A DNA stretch of 64,000 nucleotides from Mesorhizobium sp. Pch-S (GTDB lineage Bacteria; Pseudomonadota; Alphaproteobacteria; Rhizobiales; Rhizobiaceae), in assembly GCF_004136315.1 (NCBI RefSeq), contig NZ_CP029562.1:5045501-5109500 (forward strand), read 5' to 3'. Below the pieces are notes generated by a model that made no database searches, had not been told where the DNA came from, and saw only the letters and a list, made by a program, of their open reading frames with translations. The translations under genes were made by a program, and so were the position numbers. Below are positions 46,306-55,496 of this stretch, one piece after another; position 1 is the stretch's first letter; each line of letters starts with the position of its first letter.

Positions 46306-49300
46306 TCGGCCGCCTCCGCTCCCTTTGGCACACGACCTTGAGCTTCTGCGATCAGGGCGGCCAGATCGTCGTCGACCGAGTTGCGCAGCGGGTGCCACAG
46401 GCCACGCTGCCTGGCCGATCGAAAACGCTCGGCAATCAATTTGGCGGCCTGAGGGTTCTCGGCAAGCAGAAACGCGCGCACCGCCTCGTCGCCGAGATAG
46501 GCATCGTGCACGGCGCCGATCAGATCGCCGGCAATGGCCTGGGTGGTCTCTGCGAAGCCGATCAAGCGATCAACCGTCTCGGCGAATTCCGAGGCACCAC
46601 GCGGTCCGTGCCGCATCTGTCCCTCGATGAAACGGCGGTTGACGGCGCGGGCCCGCACCACGCGCGTGACGGCTTCCGATACCGAGCGTGGTTTCGGCCT
46701 TGCAGGATCCGTCGTGTCAAGCACGATGACGTCGGCGCTTGTGCCAAGCGCAGCGACCGCCGCGGAGAAGCCGCCGATGAAAGCGACATCGGCCGAACCT
46801 TCGAGGATGTCTCGCCCCGGATCGTCGCCGGTGTGGACAAGCAGATCGGCTTCGGCGATGCGTCCGGCAAAGGCGCCGGGCACTGCCGAGCCTTCGCCGT
46901 CGGCTCCGCCATAAGCGTGCGAGGCGGCTTCAAGATAGGCTCGGCCAAGCTCCTCGCGGCGACGCCATTCGCCGCTGGCAAGCATCGCCTCCAGGCCGGC
47001 GCCATAGGTGCCTGGCGAGGAGCCGAAGATGCGCGGTTCGACCCGGCCTGCTGCACGCGTTGCCGCCGCGAGCGGGTTCTCGCTGTCGTCCTCGTCTCGC
47101 TGGGCGACAGCGCGTGCTGCCGCATCGATCAGGGCAATCTGGGTTGGGAACATGTCGCGAAACAGGCCGGAGATGCGCCAAGTGACGTCGACACGTGGCC
47201 GTCCGAGCGTGGCCGGCGGCAACACTTCGATCCCGGTGACGCGACCGGTGGCGGCATCCCATTGCGGCCGGCATCCCATCAACGCCAGGCCCTGCGCGAT
47301 CTCCTCGCCACCCGTGCGCAGGGACGCGGATCCCCACAGGTCTATGACCAGAGCACGCGGCCAGTCGCCATGGCCCTGCATGTAGCTAACCACGATCTCG
47401 TCGGCAGCTGCCTTGCCGAGATCGAAAGCGGTCGGCGTCGGCATGGTGCGCGGGTCGGCAGTGAACAGGTTCCTGCCGGTGGGCAGGACGTCGGTGCGGC
47501 CGCGGGCAGGTGCGCCCGCCGGGCCTGCGGCGACATGGCGGCCATCGAGGGCCGCGAGCAGTGCCGCCTTTTCGTTGGTCGCGCTTTGCAGGCGCAAAGG
47601 GTCGGCTTCGCCGTCCACGGAGCGGCCATAGACGTGCAGCCCGTCCTTGACCGCAAAATCCTTGAGATCGCAGAGCCAGGCGTCGATGCGGCGCAGCGCT
47701 TCATCGGGGGCGTCGGTTTTGGCCACACCGGCCTCCGATGCTAGGCCGGTTTTCGCGGCAGTTTCGACGATCAGCCTGGCCAACCGGTCGCGCCGGCGGC
47801 GGTCGAGCCCATCCGCCTGGGCGTATTCATCGACCAGTCGTTCCAGCTCCTGCTGGTGATCATCCAGGCCGGCGTCGGTCAGAGGCGGTGGCAGATGACC
47901 GAGTGTAACCGCGGCGATGCGGCGCTTGGCTTGCGCGGCTTCGCCGGGATTGGAGACAATGAACGGATAGATCACCGGCAGCGCGCCGGTGACGATTTCC
48001 GGGAAGCAGTTCGGACCGAGGGCAACGGTCTTGCCGGGCAGCCACTCCAGCGTGCCGTGCGCGCCGACATGGATGATCGCATGGACCCCAAGTGATTTCT
48101 GAAGCCAGAGTCCAAAGGCGACCAACTCGTGGCGCGGCGGCAGCGTTGGATCGTGATAGTCGGCGCGGCGGTCGGCGGAACGGCCGCGATCCGGTGCCAG
48201 AGCCACGGTGACATTGCCGAACGTCGCGGCGCGAAACGGGAAATGGGATCCGCCGGCTTCGCCCCAGGCGTCGGATACGGTCTGGCGCGCATCTGCCGGC
48301 AGGTCACTGGAAAGCGCGGCGTAGTCGTTGGCCGCCAGGCGCTGGCCGGCCTCTTCCAGAAGGTCGAGCAGCCGGCGTGGGGATTCAGGAATCTTCTCAA
48401 CGAAATAGCCGGCATCGTTAAGGTCATGCAGCATGGCGAGCACGGAGGAGGGCACGTCAAGCCCGACGGCATAGCCGGTACGACCCGGAGCGCTCGGATA
48501 GTCGGGAACAAGGATGGCAAGACGCCGTTCGGCCGGGGCCGCTCGCTGAAGCCGGATATGCGCGGCGATGCGATCGGCGACACGCTCGACGCGGTCGGGC
48601 TCCGGCCTGTTGGCGAAAGCACGGAAGGCGAGCTCGGTATCTGCTCCCAGTTCGGCCTTGAAGGAGATCGCGCCGGCCAGGATGCGGCCATCCAGTTCCG
48701 GCAGTACGACATGCATGGCAAGATCGGCCGGTGCCAGGCCGCGCTGGTTGGTCTCCCAGGCGTCGCGGCGCGTCGTGGCGACAATGACCTGGAACACCGG
48801 CACGCCGGCACGGTCGAACAGGGTTTCGGCCCCAGGTTCAGCACCGGAAGCAAAGGCGGTGGCGGTGACGATGGCGGCAGGGTTCAGAGTGCTGAACGCC
48901 TTTTCGACGAACCCCAGAGCCGCCTGGTCTTTCAGACTGGGCACGAAGATGGGCACGGCCATGACGTCGCGCACTTCAAGCGCTGCGGCCAAGGCATCGA
49001 TGGGGGCAGCATCGGCCGCGAGCAGCATTGAACGATAAAAGAGGACGGGGACGGCGGGTTTGCTGGTGAACGTCGGAGGAGGCGCGTCGACGACACCGAC
49101 GCCCGGCTGATAAAACCCCGCCTTGGGCAGTTCGACCGGTTGGGCGACAACCCGGTCGTGGCCGCAAAGCCGAGCCAGCTGATTGACCAGCGCAGACATG
49201 TTGGCCGGTCCACCCTGGCGAAAATAGGCAAGCAAGGCGCCAAGCTCTTCGGCAGGCAGAGTGGAGGCTTCCGTGAGGCGCGGATCTTCGTCATGGGATT

Positions 49301-49649
49301 CGCCGGGCAGCAGCGCCAGCTTGATGCCCCTGGCGCGGGCTGTCGCGGCAAGCTGGTCGCAGCCGTAGCGCCACCAGTCGTAGCCGCCCAGGATTCGTAC
49401 CAGGATCACCTTGGCGTGCCGTGCGACGCTGTCGATCCACAGATCGACGGACATCGGGTGGCGAAGGTCGCGCAGCGCCGCCAGCCGCATCGAGGGCAGG
49501 GTTTCGGCATCCGCCTGCCAGGCGGACGCCAATCCGGCCAGATCGCTGTCGGTGAAAGACAGCGCCACCATCTCCGCCGGCTGCTGGCGCAGATCGACCG
49601 GCTCGGCGATATCGTCGAGCGAGGCGGAGGTGGTGGTCAGGATGTGCAA
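46302..49649 (-). CDS. cobN: Cobaltochelatase large subunit CobN
   Basis: It inserts cobalt into hydrogenobyrinic acid a,c-diamide together with the ATPase partners CobS/CobT (chelatase subunits, not encoded here). The 1115-residue protein is similar to Mg-chelatase BchH: VRILGGYDWWRYGCDQL near the N-terminus, HVGAHGTLEWLPGKTVALG (conserved His) in the middle, and VVSYMQGHGDWPRALVIDLWG and FGSSPGTYGAGLEAML later. It is somewhat shorter than the Pseudomonas denitrificans protein (about 1275, from memory), with no sign of frameshift. The gene lies 3 bases after cobW and overlaps cobG. Confidence 0.94.
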   Translation of the reverse strand: MHILTTTSASLDDIAEPVDLRQQPAEMVALSFTDSDLAGLASAWQADAETLPSMRLAALRDLRHPMSVDLWIDSVARHAKVILVRILGGYDWWRYGCDQLAATARARGIKLALLPGESHDEDPRLTEASTLPAEELGALLAYFRQGGPANMSALVNQLARLCGHDRVVAQPVELPKAGFYQPGVGVVDAPPPTFTSKPAVPVLFYRSMLLAADAAPIDALAAALEVRDVMAVPIFVPSLKDQAALGFVEKAFSTLNPAAIVTATAFASGAEPGAETLFDRAGVPVFQVIVATTRRDAWETNQRGLAPADLAMHVVLPELDGRILAGAISFKAELGADTELAFRAFANRPEPDRVERVADRIAAHIRLQRAAPAERRLAILVPDYPSAPGRTGYAVGLDVPSSVLAMLHDLNDAGYFVEKIPESPRRLLDLLEEAGQRLAANDYAALSSDLPADARQTVSDAWGEAGGSHFPFRAATFGNVTVALAPDRGRSADRRADYHDPTLPPRHELVAFGLWLQKSLGVHAIIHVGAHGTLEWLPGKTVALGPNCFPEIVTGALPVIYPFIVSNPGEAAQAKRRIAAVTLGHLPPPLTDAGLDDHQQELERLVDEYAQADGLDRRRRDRLARLIVETAAKTGLASEAGVAKTDAPDEALRRIDAWLCDLKDFAVKDGLHVYGRSVDGEADPLRLQSATNEKAALLAALDGRHVAAGPAGAPARGRTDVLPTGRNLFTADPRTMPTPTAFDLGKAAADEIVVSYMQGHGDWPRALVIDLWGSASLRTGGEEIAQGLALMGCRPQWDAATGRVTGIEVLPPATLGRPRVDVTWRISGLFRDMFPTQIALIDAAARAVAQRDEDDSENPLAAATRAAGRVEPRIFGSSPGTYGAGLEAMLASGEWRRREELGRAYLEAASHAYGGADGEGSAVPGAFAGRIAEADLLVHTGDDPGRDILEGSADVAFIGGFSAAVAALGTSADVIVLDTTDPARPKPRSVSEAVTRVVRARAVNRRFIEGQMRHGPRGASEFAETVDRLIGFAETTQAIAGDLIGAVHDAYLGDEAVRAFLLAENPQAAKLIAERFRSARQRGLWHPLRNSVDDDLAALIAEAQGRVPKGAEAAE

Positions 49650-49652
49650 GGT

Positions 49653-50690
49653 TTATCCTACCAGGATCTTCTCGATGGCCGGGCGGTCGAGACCCTTCAG
49701 CCCGATCACGACCAGCCGCGAGCGGCGGTCGTCCTCAGCCGTCCAGGCGCGATCGTAATAGTGGTTCACGCGTGGCCCCACAGCCTGCAGCAGCAGACGC
49801 ATCGGCTTGGCGTCGACCTCGACGAAACCCTTTACGCGCAGCACGTTTTCCCTGTCCGCGGCCTCCGCGACACGGCGAGCGAGATCCTCCGGATTGGCAA
49901 CAGCGGGGATTTCGACCACGAAGGTGTCGAAATCGTCATGCTCGTGGTCACCCATGCCATCATGATGGCTCTTGCGGTTTTCAATGTCATCCTCGACGGC
50001 GAGGCCGAGGCCGAGCAGTACTGACGGATCGACCTTGCCCTGTGCGGTCGGCACCACCTTGACCGCGCGTGCGATATGTTCGTTCAGCACGGCATTGGCC
50101 CGAGCCGCACCGGCCTCGTCCAGCAGATCGTTCTTGGAGAGAATGATCAGGTCGGCGCAGGCGACCTGATCCTCGAACACTTCCTCGACCGGATCGTCGT
50201 GGTCGAGTGAGTCGTCTGCGGCACGCTGGGCGGCGAGCGCGTCCATGTCCGAGGCTACGCGTCCTTCGGCAAGTGCCGGGCCGTCGACCACGGCGACGAC
50301 ACCATCCACGGTGACGCGGTTCTTGACCGTCGGCCACTGGAAGGCCTGCACCAGTGGCTTCGGCAGTGCGAGGCCGGAGGTCTCGATCAGGATGTGGTCA
50401 ACCTTCGGCGTGCGTGCCAGGATCTGGTCGAGCGCCGGTACGAAGTCGTCGGCGACCGTGCAGCAGATGCAGCCATTGGCGAGTTCGACGATGTTTTCCT
50501 CAGGGCAGGTGTCGACACCGCAGCCCTTGAGGATCTCGCCGTCGACGCCGACGTCACCGAATTCGTTGACGATGAGGGCCAGCCGCTTGCCTTTGGCGTT
50601 TTCGAGGATGTTGCGGATCAGCGTTGTCTTGCCGGCGCCGAGGAAGCCGGTGACGACGGTGCAGGGGACGCGGGAAACGGAAGCGGTCAT
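49653..50690 (-). CDS. cobW: Cobalamin-linked GTPase CobW
   Basis: A 345-residue G3E-family P-loop GTPase thought to deliver cobalt to the chelatase. Walker A is GFLGAGKTTLIRNIL (residues about 14-28). The metal-binding GCICC motif is intact in VELANGCICCTVADDF. ETSGLALPKPLVQAF is switch/Walker B, and the C-terminal CobW_C domain follows a histidine-rich stretch (KSHHDGMGDHEHDDFD) that may bind metal. The start overlaps DUF1636 by 4 bases. Confidence 0.94.
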   Translation of the reverse strand: MTASVSRVPCTVVTGFLGAGKTTLIRNILENAKGKRLALIVNEFGDVGVDGEILKGCGVDTCPEENIVELANGCICCTVADDFVPALDQILARTPKVDHILIETSGLALPKPLVQAFQWPTVKNRVTVDGVVAVVDGPALAEGRVASDMDALAAQRAADDSLDHDDPVEEVFEDQVACADLIILSKNDLLDEAGAARANAVLNEHIARAVKVVPTAQGKVDPSVLLGLGLAVEDDIENRKSHHDGMGDHEHDDFDTFVVEIPAVANPEDLARRVAEAADRENVLRVKGFVEVDAKPMRLLLQAVGPRVNHYYDRAWTAEDDRRSRLVVIGLKGLDRPAIEKILVG

Positions 50691-51112
50691 ATCTGGTCCT
50701 TCAAAACAGCGAGGGGAGGGATGCGCGCGACGAGGCCGCGCTTCAGGGAGTCAGGGCGGCCTCGCCATGGAATGAGGCCGTCCTGCGATGTCGCGAAAAG
50801 TTCTGCTCCGGCGACGAGGTCGGAACCCGATCCGACTGTCAGGTCACCAAAGACATAGCTCCAGCAGTCGTTGCGCAGCAGTGCCGCCGAAAGCCGGCGC
50901 TTGCAGTTCCCGAGGCACTCGACTGTTCGCACTTCAATGGAGTGGCGGTCACGAGCTGCGGCGCGGGTGGCTTCGGCCAGCAGAGCGCCGGCACGGGGAT
51001 GGGCATCAGAGCCGTTCTCATCCCGACAGGACGAGCAGACGATGACGGTAACGGGCGCGGTTTCCACATCCGCTGTCGTCGTCCCGGCCGAGAAATTATC
51101 GTCGTGATCCAA
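50687..51112 (-). CDS. DUF1636 family protein, first gene of the cobalamin operon
   Basis: A 141-residue protein of the DUF1636 family. It has cysteine pairs resembling a thioredoxin-like [2Fe-2S] or metal site: VIVCSSC near residue 25 and VECLGNCKRR near residue 66. The start is a TTG at 51112, with AAGGAG 6 bases upstream on the minus strand; no ATG is available in frame before the conserved part. It sits directly behind the B12 riboswitch and overlaps cobW. DUF1636 genes are often found beside cobW/cobN, so a role in cobalt handling is plausible but unproven. Confidence 0.82.
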   Translation of the reverse strand: MDHDDNFSAGTTTADVETAPVTVIVCSSCRDENGSDAHPRAGALLAEATRAAARDRHSIEVRTVECLGNCKRRLSAALLRNDCWSYVFGDLTVGSGSDLVAGAELFATSQDGLIPWRGRPDSLKRGLVARIPPLAVLKDQI

Positions 51113-51157
51113 ATCAGGCTCCTTGCCCGGGACACCCGCCAGGCGTTGGGATTCTGG

Positions 51158-51340
51158 TCAGACGGCAGGTCTCCTGGCTCGCGGGTCGGTGCCTCGGTGC
51201 CGCCTTCCCGGGAAAACCCCAGTGGCTCTCGGCCTTGGCTCGCCGCTCACAGTTGCGGGGACAGCCGCGGACTTGAGGCTTTTGCCCCGCACCGCATTCC
51301 CTCTTCGCTCCTCCCCGTGAAGGGAGGAGACCGTCTTTGC
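51158..51340 (-). promoter_or_regulatory. Cobalamin (B12) riboswitch
   Basis: Read on the minus strand, the segment has a 5' hairpin (GGAGGAG arms), GGGAATGCGGTGCGGG, then CCGCGGCTGTCCCCGCAACTG, GAGCCACTGGG and finally the B12 box AGCCAGGAGACCTGCC (51179-51164). These are the conserved blocks of the adenosylcobalamin riboswitch in the usual order. It ends about 45 bases before the TTG start of the DUF1636 gene. It should lower expression of the operon when B12 is plentiful. Confidence 0.93.
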
Positions 51341-51432
51341 CGGATTTAGGCTTGGGCGGGTGGCGCTGTCAACGCGCCGCAACGGCGGATCGCGTCGCAA
51401 GCGTGATGGTGGCTTGGGCCACCGAGCCGACG

Positions 51433-52347
51433 TCAAGCCACTATACAATCCCGTTCTCGCCTTTGAATGTGCAGATTGGCTGCCAGGAAGTCGATGAAAA
51501 GACGCGTCTTGGCAAGCGGCAGGCGGGCGGCCGGCCAGACGATGTGGACCGGAACCGCCGGCTGTTCGAACTCCTCCAGAATCACCTCGACTGTGCCGCT
51601 GTCGACAAGATCCTGGATCTGCCAGAGCGGCACGCGGCCTATGCCGAGGCCAATGGCGATTGCTGCGTGGCTCGCAGCCGCGTTGTCGAGATGCAGCCGC
51701 CCACCGACCTTCACGGTCAATGGCCTGCCGCCTTCCTGGAATTGCCAGGCACCGGCATCGCGATCCGTGTTGCGGAAAACACAGTGATGTTCGGCCAGGT
51801 CTCGCGGATGGGAGGGGCGCCCGCGTTTTTCGAAATAGGACGGCGCGCCGAAAACGACCCGGCGCATGATGCCGAGCCGGCGCGCCTTCAAGTCCGAATC
51901 CGGCAGTTCGCCGATACGGATGGCGAGGTCCAGCCCTTCCTCGGCAAGGTCGACGAAGCGGTTCGAAAGATTGAGTTCGATCTCCAGCCTGGGGTGCATT
52001 TCCATGAAACGCGCGAGGATCGGGACAAGATAGCGATGTCCGAACAGTTCCGGTGCTCCGACCTTGAGCAACCCGGAAGGTTCGGCGCTGCGGTTCCCGG
52101 CTTCGATCCTGGCTTCGACAATTTCCAGAAACGCCGGTTTCACCCGGCGGTAGAAGTCATGCCCGGCTTCCGTGGGCTGCGCCTTGTGCGTGGTGCGGCG
52201 AACTAGCTCCACGCCGACACTCCTTTCAAGAGTGGCCAGCGAACGACTGACCGCCTGCAGCGAACGGCCGAGATGGCGGGCGGCGGCTGACAGGTTGCCC
52301 CGTTCGACGATCGCGAGGAACGCTTCGACGTCATCAAACCGATCCAT
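51433..52347 (-). CDS. LysR-family transcriptional regulator
   Basis: A 304-residue regulator. The winged helix-turn-helix occupies residues 4-62 (VEAFLAIVERGNLSAAARHLG, LQAVSRSLATLERSVGVELV, RRTTHKAQPTEAG). The effector domain includes LKVGAPELFGHRYLVPILARF and IAIGLGIGRVPLWQ. I start at 52347 because MDRFDDVEAF is the family N-terminus; the frame to 52440 would cover most of the gap. It is divergent from an NmrA-type gene 109 bases away, the probable target. Confidence 0.9.
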   Translation of the reverse strand: MDRFDDVEAFLAIVERGNLSAAARHLGRSLQAVSRSLATLERSVGVELVRRTTHKAQPTEAGHDFYRRVKPAFLEIVEARIEAGNRSAEPSGLLKVGAPELFGHRYLVPILARFMEMHPRLEIELNLSNRFVDLAEEGLDLAIRIGELPDSDLKARRLGIMRRVVFGAPSYFEKRGRPSHPRDLAEHHCVFRNTDRDAGAWQFQEGGRPLTVKVGGRLHLDNAAASHAAIAIGLGIGRVPLWQIQDLVDSGTVEVILEEFEQPAVPVHIVWPAARLPLAKTRLFIDFLAANLHIQRRERDCIVA

Positions 52348-52456
52348 GCTGGCTCTCCGATTTTCGGGAGACCGTATCACAGATGACCGGCCTACCAACC
52401 GGCAAACGAGAGACCGATCTTCACAGGCATATGGTTCCAAAACCTGAGGTAAACCG

Positions 52457-53350
52457 ATGTCTGATCTGAACGGGAAAACCGTGCTCGTGGTGGGCGCTTC
52501 CGGCCGTAGCGGTGGCTATGTCGCCGCCGAGCTTGCCCGGCGTGGTTTCATTGTGCGGGCGCTGGTGCGCAACGCAGCGGCTGCACGAGCGGCACGGGGC
52601 AACGGCGCATCGGAAATCGTGCATGGCGACCTGCGCGATGCCGGAAGCCTCGACGGCGCGCTCAAGGGAATAGACGGGGTCTACCATGTCGGCCCGCCCT
52701 TCGTGGCGGACGAACCAGCACTTGGTATTGCCATGGTTGATGCGGCGAAGCGCGCGGGAGTTGGCAAGTTCGTGTTTTCGTCCGTCATCCACCCAGCCAA
52801 CGGGCTGGCCAATCATGCCAGCAAACTGCCGGTGGAGGAGGCGTTGCTGCGCTCCAGGTTGGACTACACCATCCTCTACCCGGCAACGTTGTTCCAGAAC
52901 ATCGCCCCGGCCTGGCAGGCCGTGGTCCGCAACGGTGTCTTCGCGGAACCTTTTTCGAACACCGCGCGGCTGGCGCGCGTCGATTACCGCGACGTCGCCG
53001 AAGTTGCGGCCAAGGCATTGACTGAGGATCAGCTTGCCTATGGCTCTTTCGAGCTTGCCGCCGATGGGATGCACAATCGCATCGAGATTGCCGCCTTGAT
53101 GAGTGCCTTGCTTGGGCGGGTGATCGAGCCGGTGGAACTCAGCTTCGAGGCGTGGGCGGCCGTCGCCAAACCGCCTTTCGAAGGCGATGCGCTGGCGCAA
53201 CTCGCACGCGTATTTGAGTCCTACACGGAATTCGGCTCTGCCGGAAACAGCCTGACCCTGCGTGCCATTCTTGGACGCGAACCCAGTACGCTGCGGCGAT
53301 ATTTCGAAGAGCTCGCGGTCGTCGATCCGCAAGATTTATCGCTGTCGTGA
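52457..53350 (+). CDS. NmrA-like NAD(P)-binding protein
   Basis: A 297-residue atypical SDR. The Rossmann loop VLVVGASGRSGGYVAAELARRG is at residues 9-30. It lacks the classical YxxxK catalytic pair at the usual position, fitting the NmrA group (redox sensors or small oxidoreductases). VFSSVIHPANGLANHASK and RVDYRDVAEVAAKAL are typical for this group. It is transcribed away from a LysR gene that probably controls it. Confidence 0.87.
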   Translation: MSDLNGKTVLVVGASGRSGGYVAAELARRGFIVRALVRNAAAARAARGNGASEIVHGDLRDAGSLDGALKGIDGVYHVGPPFVADEPALGIAMVDAAKRAGVGKFVFSSVIHPANGLANHASKLPVEEALLRSRLDYTILYPATLFQNIAPAWQAVVRNGVFAEPFSNTARLARVDYRDVAEVAAKALTEDQLAYGSFELAADGMHNRIEIAALMSALLGRVIEPVELSFEAWAAVAKPPFEGDALAQLARVFESYTEFGSAGNSLTLRAILGREPSTLRRYFEELAVVDPQDLSLS

Positions 53351-53396
53351 TCCGGATCGAGCCGGTGACCAATTCCACGGAAAGGAGCGGGTGGTG

Positions 53397-53885
53397 CTAG
53401 GCCAGCTCCAGGATACGGTCGGCGGTGCTTTCGACCGGTCCTCTGGAATCGATTTCGTGGTCGGAAGACTCCCGAAGCAGCGGCTCGACCGTGGCGATCA
53501 GTTCGGCAATCTTGCGCTGTTCCTCTTCGATGTGACCATAACCGTCAGGGGTTCGTGCCGACACCCTTTGCATGGCTGTCTCGACCGGCACGGAGAGCAG
53601 GATGACGGTATCGATCAGCGGGAAAAGCTCGTCCATATTCTCGGCACAACCGCTGATGAAGAGGGTCTCTTCGCGCGGTTGGCAAAGCAGTGTGCGAACC
53701 TTGTCCAGCTGCCACACCCAATCCTTGCCGTCTCCAGGCGTCAGCGTGTCACCAGGGACGGCATCGATCCAGTGTGACCACTCCGGCGTATCGAGGTCGT
53801 AGGCCGCATGGCCACGTCTCGCCAGCTCCAGGATGGTGGCTGACTTGCCGGTCCCGGACATGCCGGTGATCAGGACGCGTTTCAT
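53397..53885 (-). CDS. Small P-loop kinase-like protein
   Basis: A 162-residue nucleotide-binding protein. Walker A is VLITGMSGTGKSATILELARRG (residues 4-25), and the rest follows an adenylate/shikimate kinase-like fold with a lid-type RTPDGYGHIEEEQRK and a strand LFISGCAENMDEL. It is probably a small-molecule kinase, with the substrate unknown. It is followed on the left by the NmrA gene, convergent, and preceded by a GNAT gene on the same strand 24 bases away. Confidence 0.8.
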   Translation of the reverse strand: MKRVLITGMSGTGKSATILELARRGHAAYDLDTPEWSHWIDAVPGDTLTPGDGKDWVWQLDKVRTLLCQPREETLFISGCAENMDELFPLIDTVILLSVPVETAMQRVSARTPDGYGHIEEEQRKIAELIATVEPLLRESSDHEIDSRGPVESTADRILELA

Positions 53886-53909
53886 GGAGAGCTCGGATGG
53901 CGAACAGAT

Positions 53910-54407
53910 TCACAGGTGAAGTGCGAGATGCTTGCGCATGTAGACCGTGGTGCCTTCCATGTACGGCTCGCGTTCGGTGATGACATAGCCCAGGCGCTCA
54001 TAGAGCGCGATGTTGGCTTCGAACGCGGCGTTGGTCAGCAGGCGGGTTTCGTTGTGACCCGCCTGGCGAGCCAGCTGTTCTGCATGATCGAGCAGTTTTT
54101 TGCCAAGCCCCTTTCCCTGCTGAGCCGGCAACACACAGACGTTCTCGATCCAGAGATGATCGTTTTCCTGGATGGTCTCGATCAGACCAGCGATCTCGGT
54201 ATCCAGATAGAGCAGGGTGAACTGGTGCTTTTGCAGCGCCTCGTCGTAGTCGGCCTTCATCGGGCTCGGTTCGCGTCCGATGACCGTGATCCACTTCGAG
54301 TAGGCCGCGCGCACGACGTCGCGGACCAAGGCCACATCTGTCGCAGTAGCAGTTCGAAATTGCGCGGCGACTTCAAGCGGCATGGGCGGTCTTTCGGTTG
54401 GCGTCAT
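53910..54407 (-). CDS. GNAT-family N-acetyltransferase
   Basis: A protein of about 165 residues. The acetyl-CoA binding motif is VCVLPAQQGKGLGKKLLDHAEQLA, with the preceding strand LWIEN and the following ETRLLTNAAFEANIALYERLGYVI, the common GNAT pattern. The start is uncertain: ATGs at 54407 and 54383 are reasonable, and a longer frame to 54557 would run into the promoter of the divergent hydrolase gene. The acetylated substrate is unknown. Confidence 0.82.
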   Translation of the reverse strand: MTPTERPPMPLEVAAQFRTATATDVALVRDVVRAAYSKWITVIGREPSPMKADYDEALQKHQFTLLYLDTEIAGLIETIQENDHLWIENVCVLPAQQGKGLGKKLLDHAEQLARQAGHNETRLLTNAAFEANIALYERLGYVITEREPYMEGTTVYMRKHLALHL

Positions 54408-54569
54408 GGCAAGCCAAGGATTCGGAGAGATGACGAGAGTGCCATCGCGTGGCCGTTGGTCGCCAGCCGCCAGAAGAAAATTTTGTCTGGCCATGTCGGA
54501 ATGTGAAACGCTGCTTCGTCTTACAGGCAGCGTTATCGAAAACGCATGAGACAACAAACGGAGAGCCTC

Positions 54570-55433
54570 ATGTTCCGCGCATTGTTAGCAGCCGCAGCTT
54601 TTCTTCTCGGCACTCCGGCGTTTGCCGGGTCCGTACCCGTCGGCGATCGTGTCGAGGTCAACGGCATGAAGATGTATTACGAGGTGTCGGGCGAGGGCGA
54701 GCCGCTGGTCGTCCTGCATGGCGCCTACATGAACATTCCGTCGATGGGGGAGATCATTCCGACACTGGCCAAGACCCACAAGGTCTATGCACTGGAATTC
54801 CAGGGACACGGCCGCACTACAGACGTCGACCGGCCGATCACCTATCCCAATCTCGCCGACGATGTTGCCGGCTTCATGGACAAGGTGGGTCTGAAGAAAG
54901 CCGATGTGTTCGGCTATTCGATGGGCGCAGCAGCCGGCCTGCAGCTCGCCATCCGTCATCCTGACAAGGTCAACAAGCTGGTTGCGGCATCGGTCGCCTA
55001 CGATGCCAAGGGCTGGCAACCCGAATTCACGGCCTTTATTCCTCAGATGAACGTCGAGATGTTCGTCAACATGCCTTTCGCGGCTGAGTACAAGAAGCTC
55101 GCCGCCAATCCGGATGGCTTTCCTGCGCTGGTCGGCAAGCTGATCCCGCTGGAGAAGGAGCCGATGGCCTGGGAAGCCGAGGTCAAGGCACTCAAGACCC
55201 CGGTGCTGATCATCAGCGGCGATGCCGACGTGGCCACGCTCGAGCATTCGGTTGCGCTGTTCCGGTTGCTTGGTGGCGGCGCCATGGGCGACATGGGCAA
55301 GCCGCTTGCCGCCTCGCGCCTCGCAGTCATGCCTGCGACCTCGCACACCGCCGTCATCACCCAGCCCGCACTGCTCTTCGCCTTCACCGAGCCCTTCCTG
55401 AAGGGCGAAACACCCAAGGGCATGTTCCAGTAA
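54570..55433 (+). CDS. Exported alpha/beta-hydrolase
   Basis: A 287-residue hydrolase with a signal peptide (LLAAAAFLLGTPAFAGS). The catalytic features are an early GEPLVVLHGAYMN oxyanion loop, the nucleophile elbow GYSMGAAAG, an acid in ISGDADVATLEHS and a histidine in ATSHTAVITQ. The substrate is unknown. GGAGAG lies 5-10 bases before the ATG at 54570, so the longer frame from 54546 is not used. A terminator follows. Confidence 0.87.
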   Translation: MFRALLAAAAFLLGTPAFAGSVPVGDRVEVNGMKMYYEVSGEGEPLVVLHGAYMNIPSMGEIIPTLAKTHKVYALEFQGHGRTTDVDRPITYPNLADDVAGFMDKVGLKKADVFGYSMGAAAGLQLAIRHPDKVNKLVAASVAYDAKGWQPEFTAFIPQMNVEMFVNMPFAAEYKKLAANPDGFPALVGKLIPLEKEPMAWEAEVKALKTPVLIISGDADVATLEHSVALFRLLGGGAMGDMGKPLAASRLAVMPATSHTAVITQPALLFAFTEPFLKGETPKGMFQ

Positions 55434-55454
55434 ACGGGACAGAGCCTGACGGAG

Positions 55455-55479
55455 AAGGAGGCGCTAGCAGCGCCTCCTT
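55455..55479. terminator. Bidirectional terminator between convergent genes
   Basis: A perfect 11-base stem (55455-55465 with 55469-55479) with an AGC loop lies 21 bases after the hydrolase stop and 17 bases before the stop of the convergent YcaQ-like gene. T-rich sequence follows on the plus strand. Confidence 0.7.
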
Positions 55480-55496
55480 TGCGTTTGTCGCGTTTG

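Noticed and set aside
46338..47744. 468-codon plus-strand frame opposite cobN
   Set aside because: It is a shadow of cobN, which is continuous and well conserved on the other strand.
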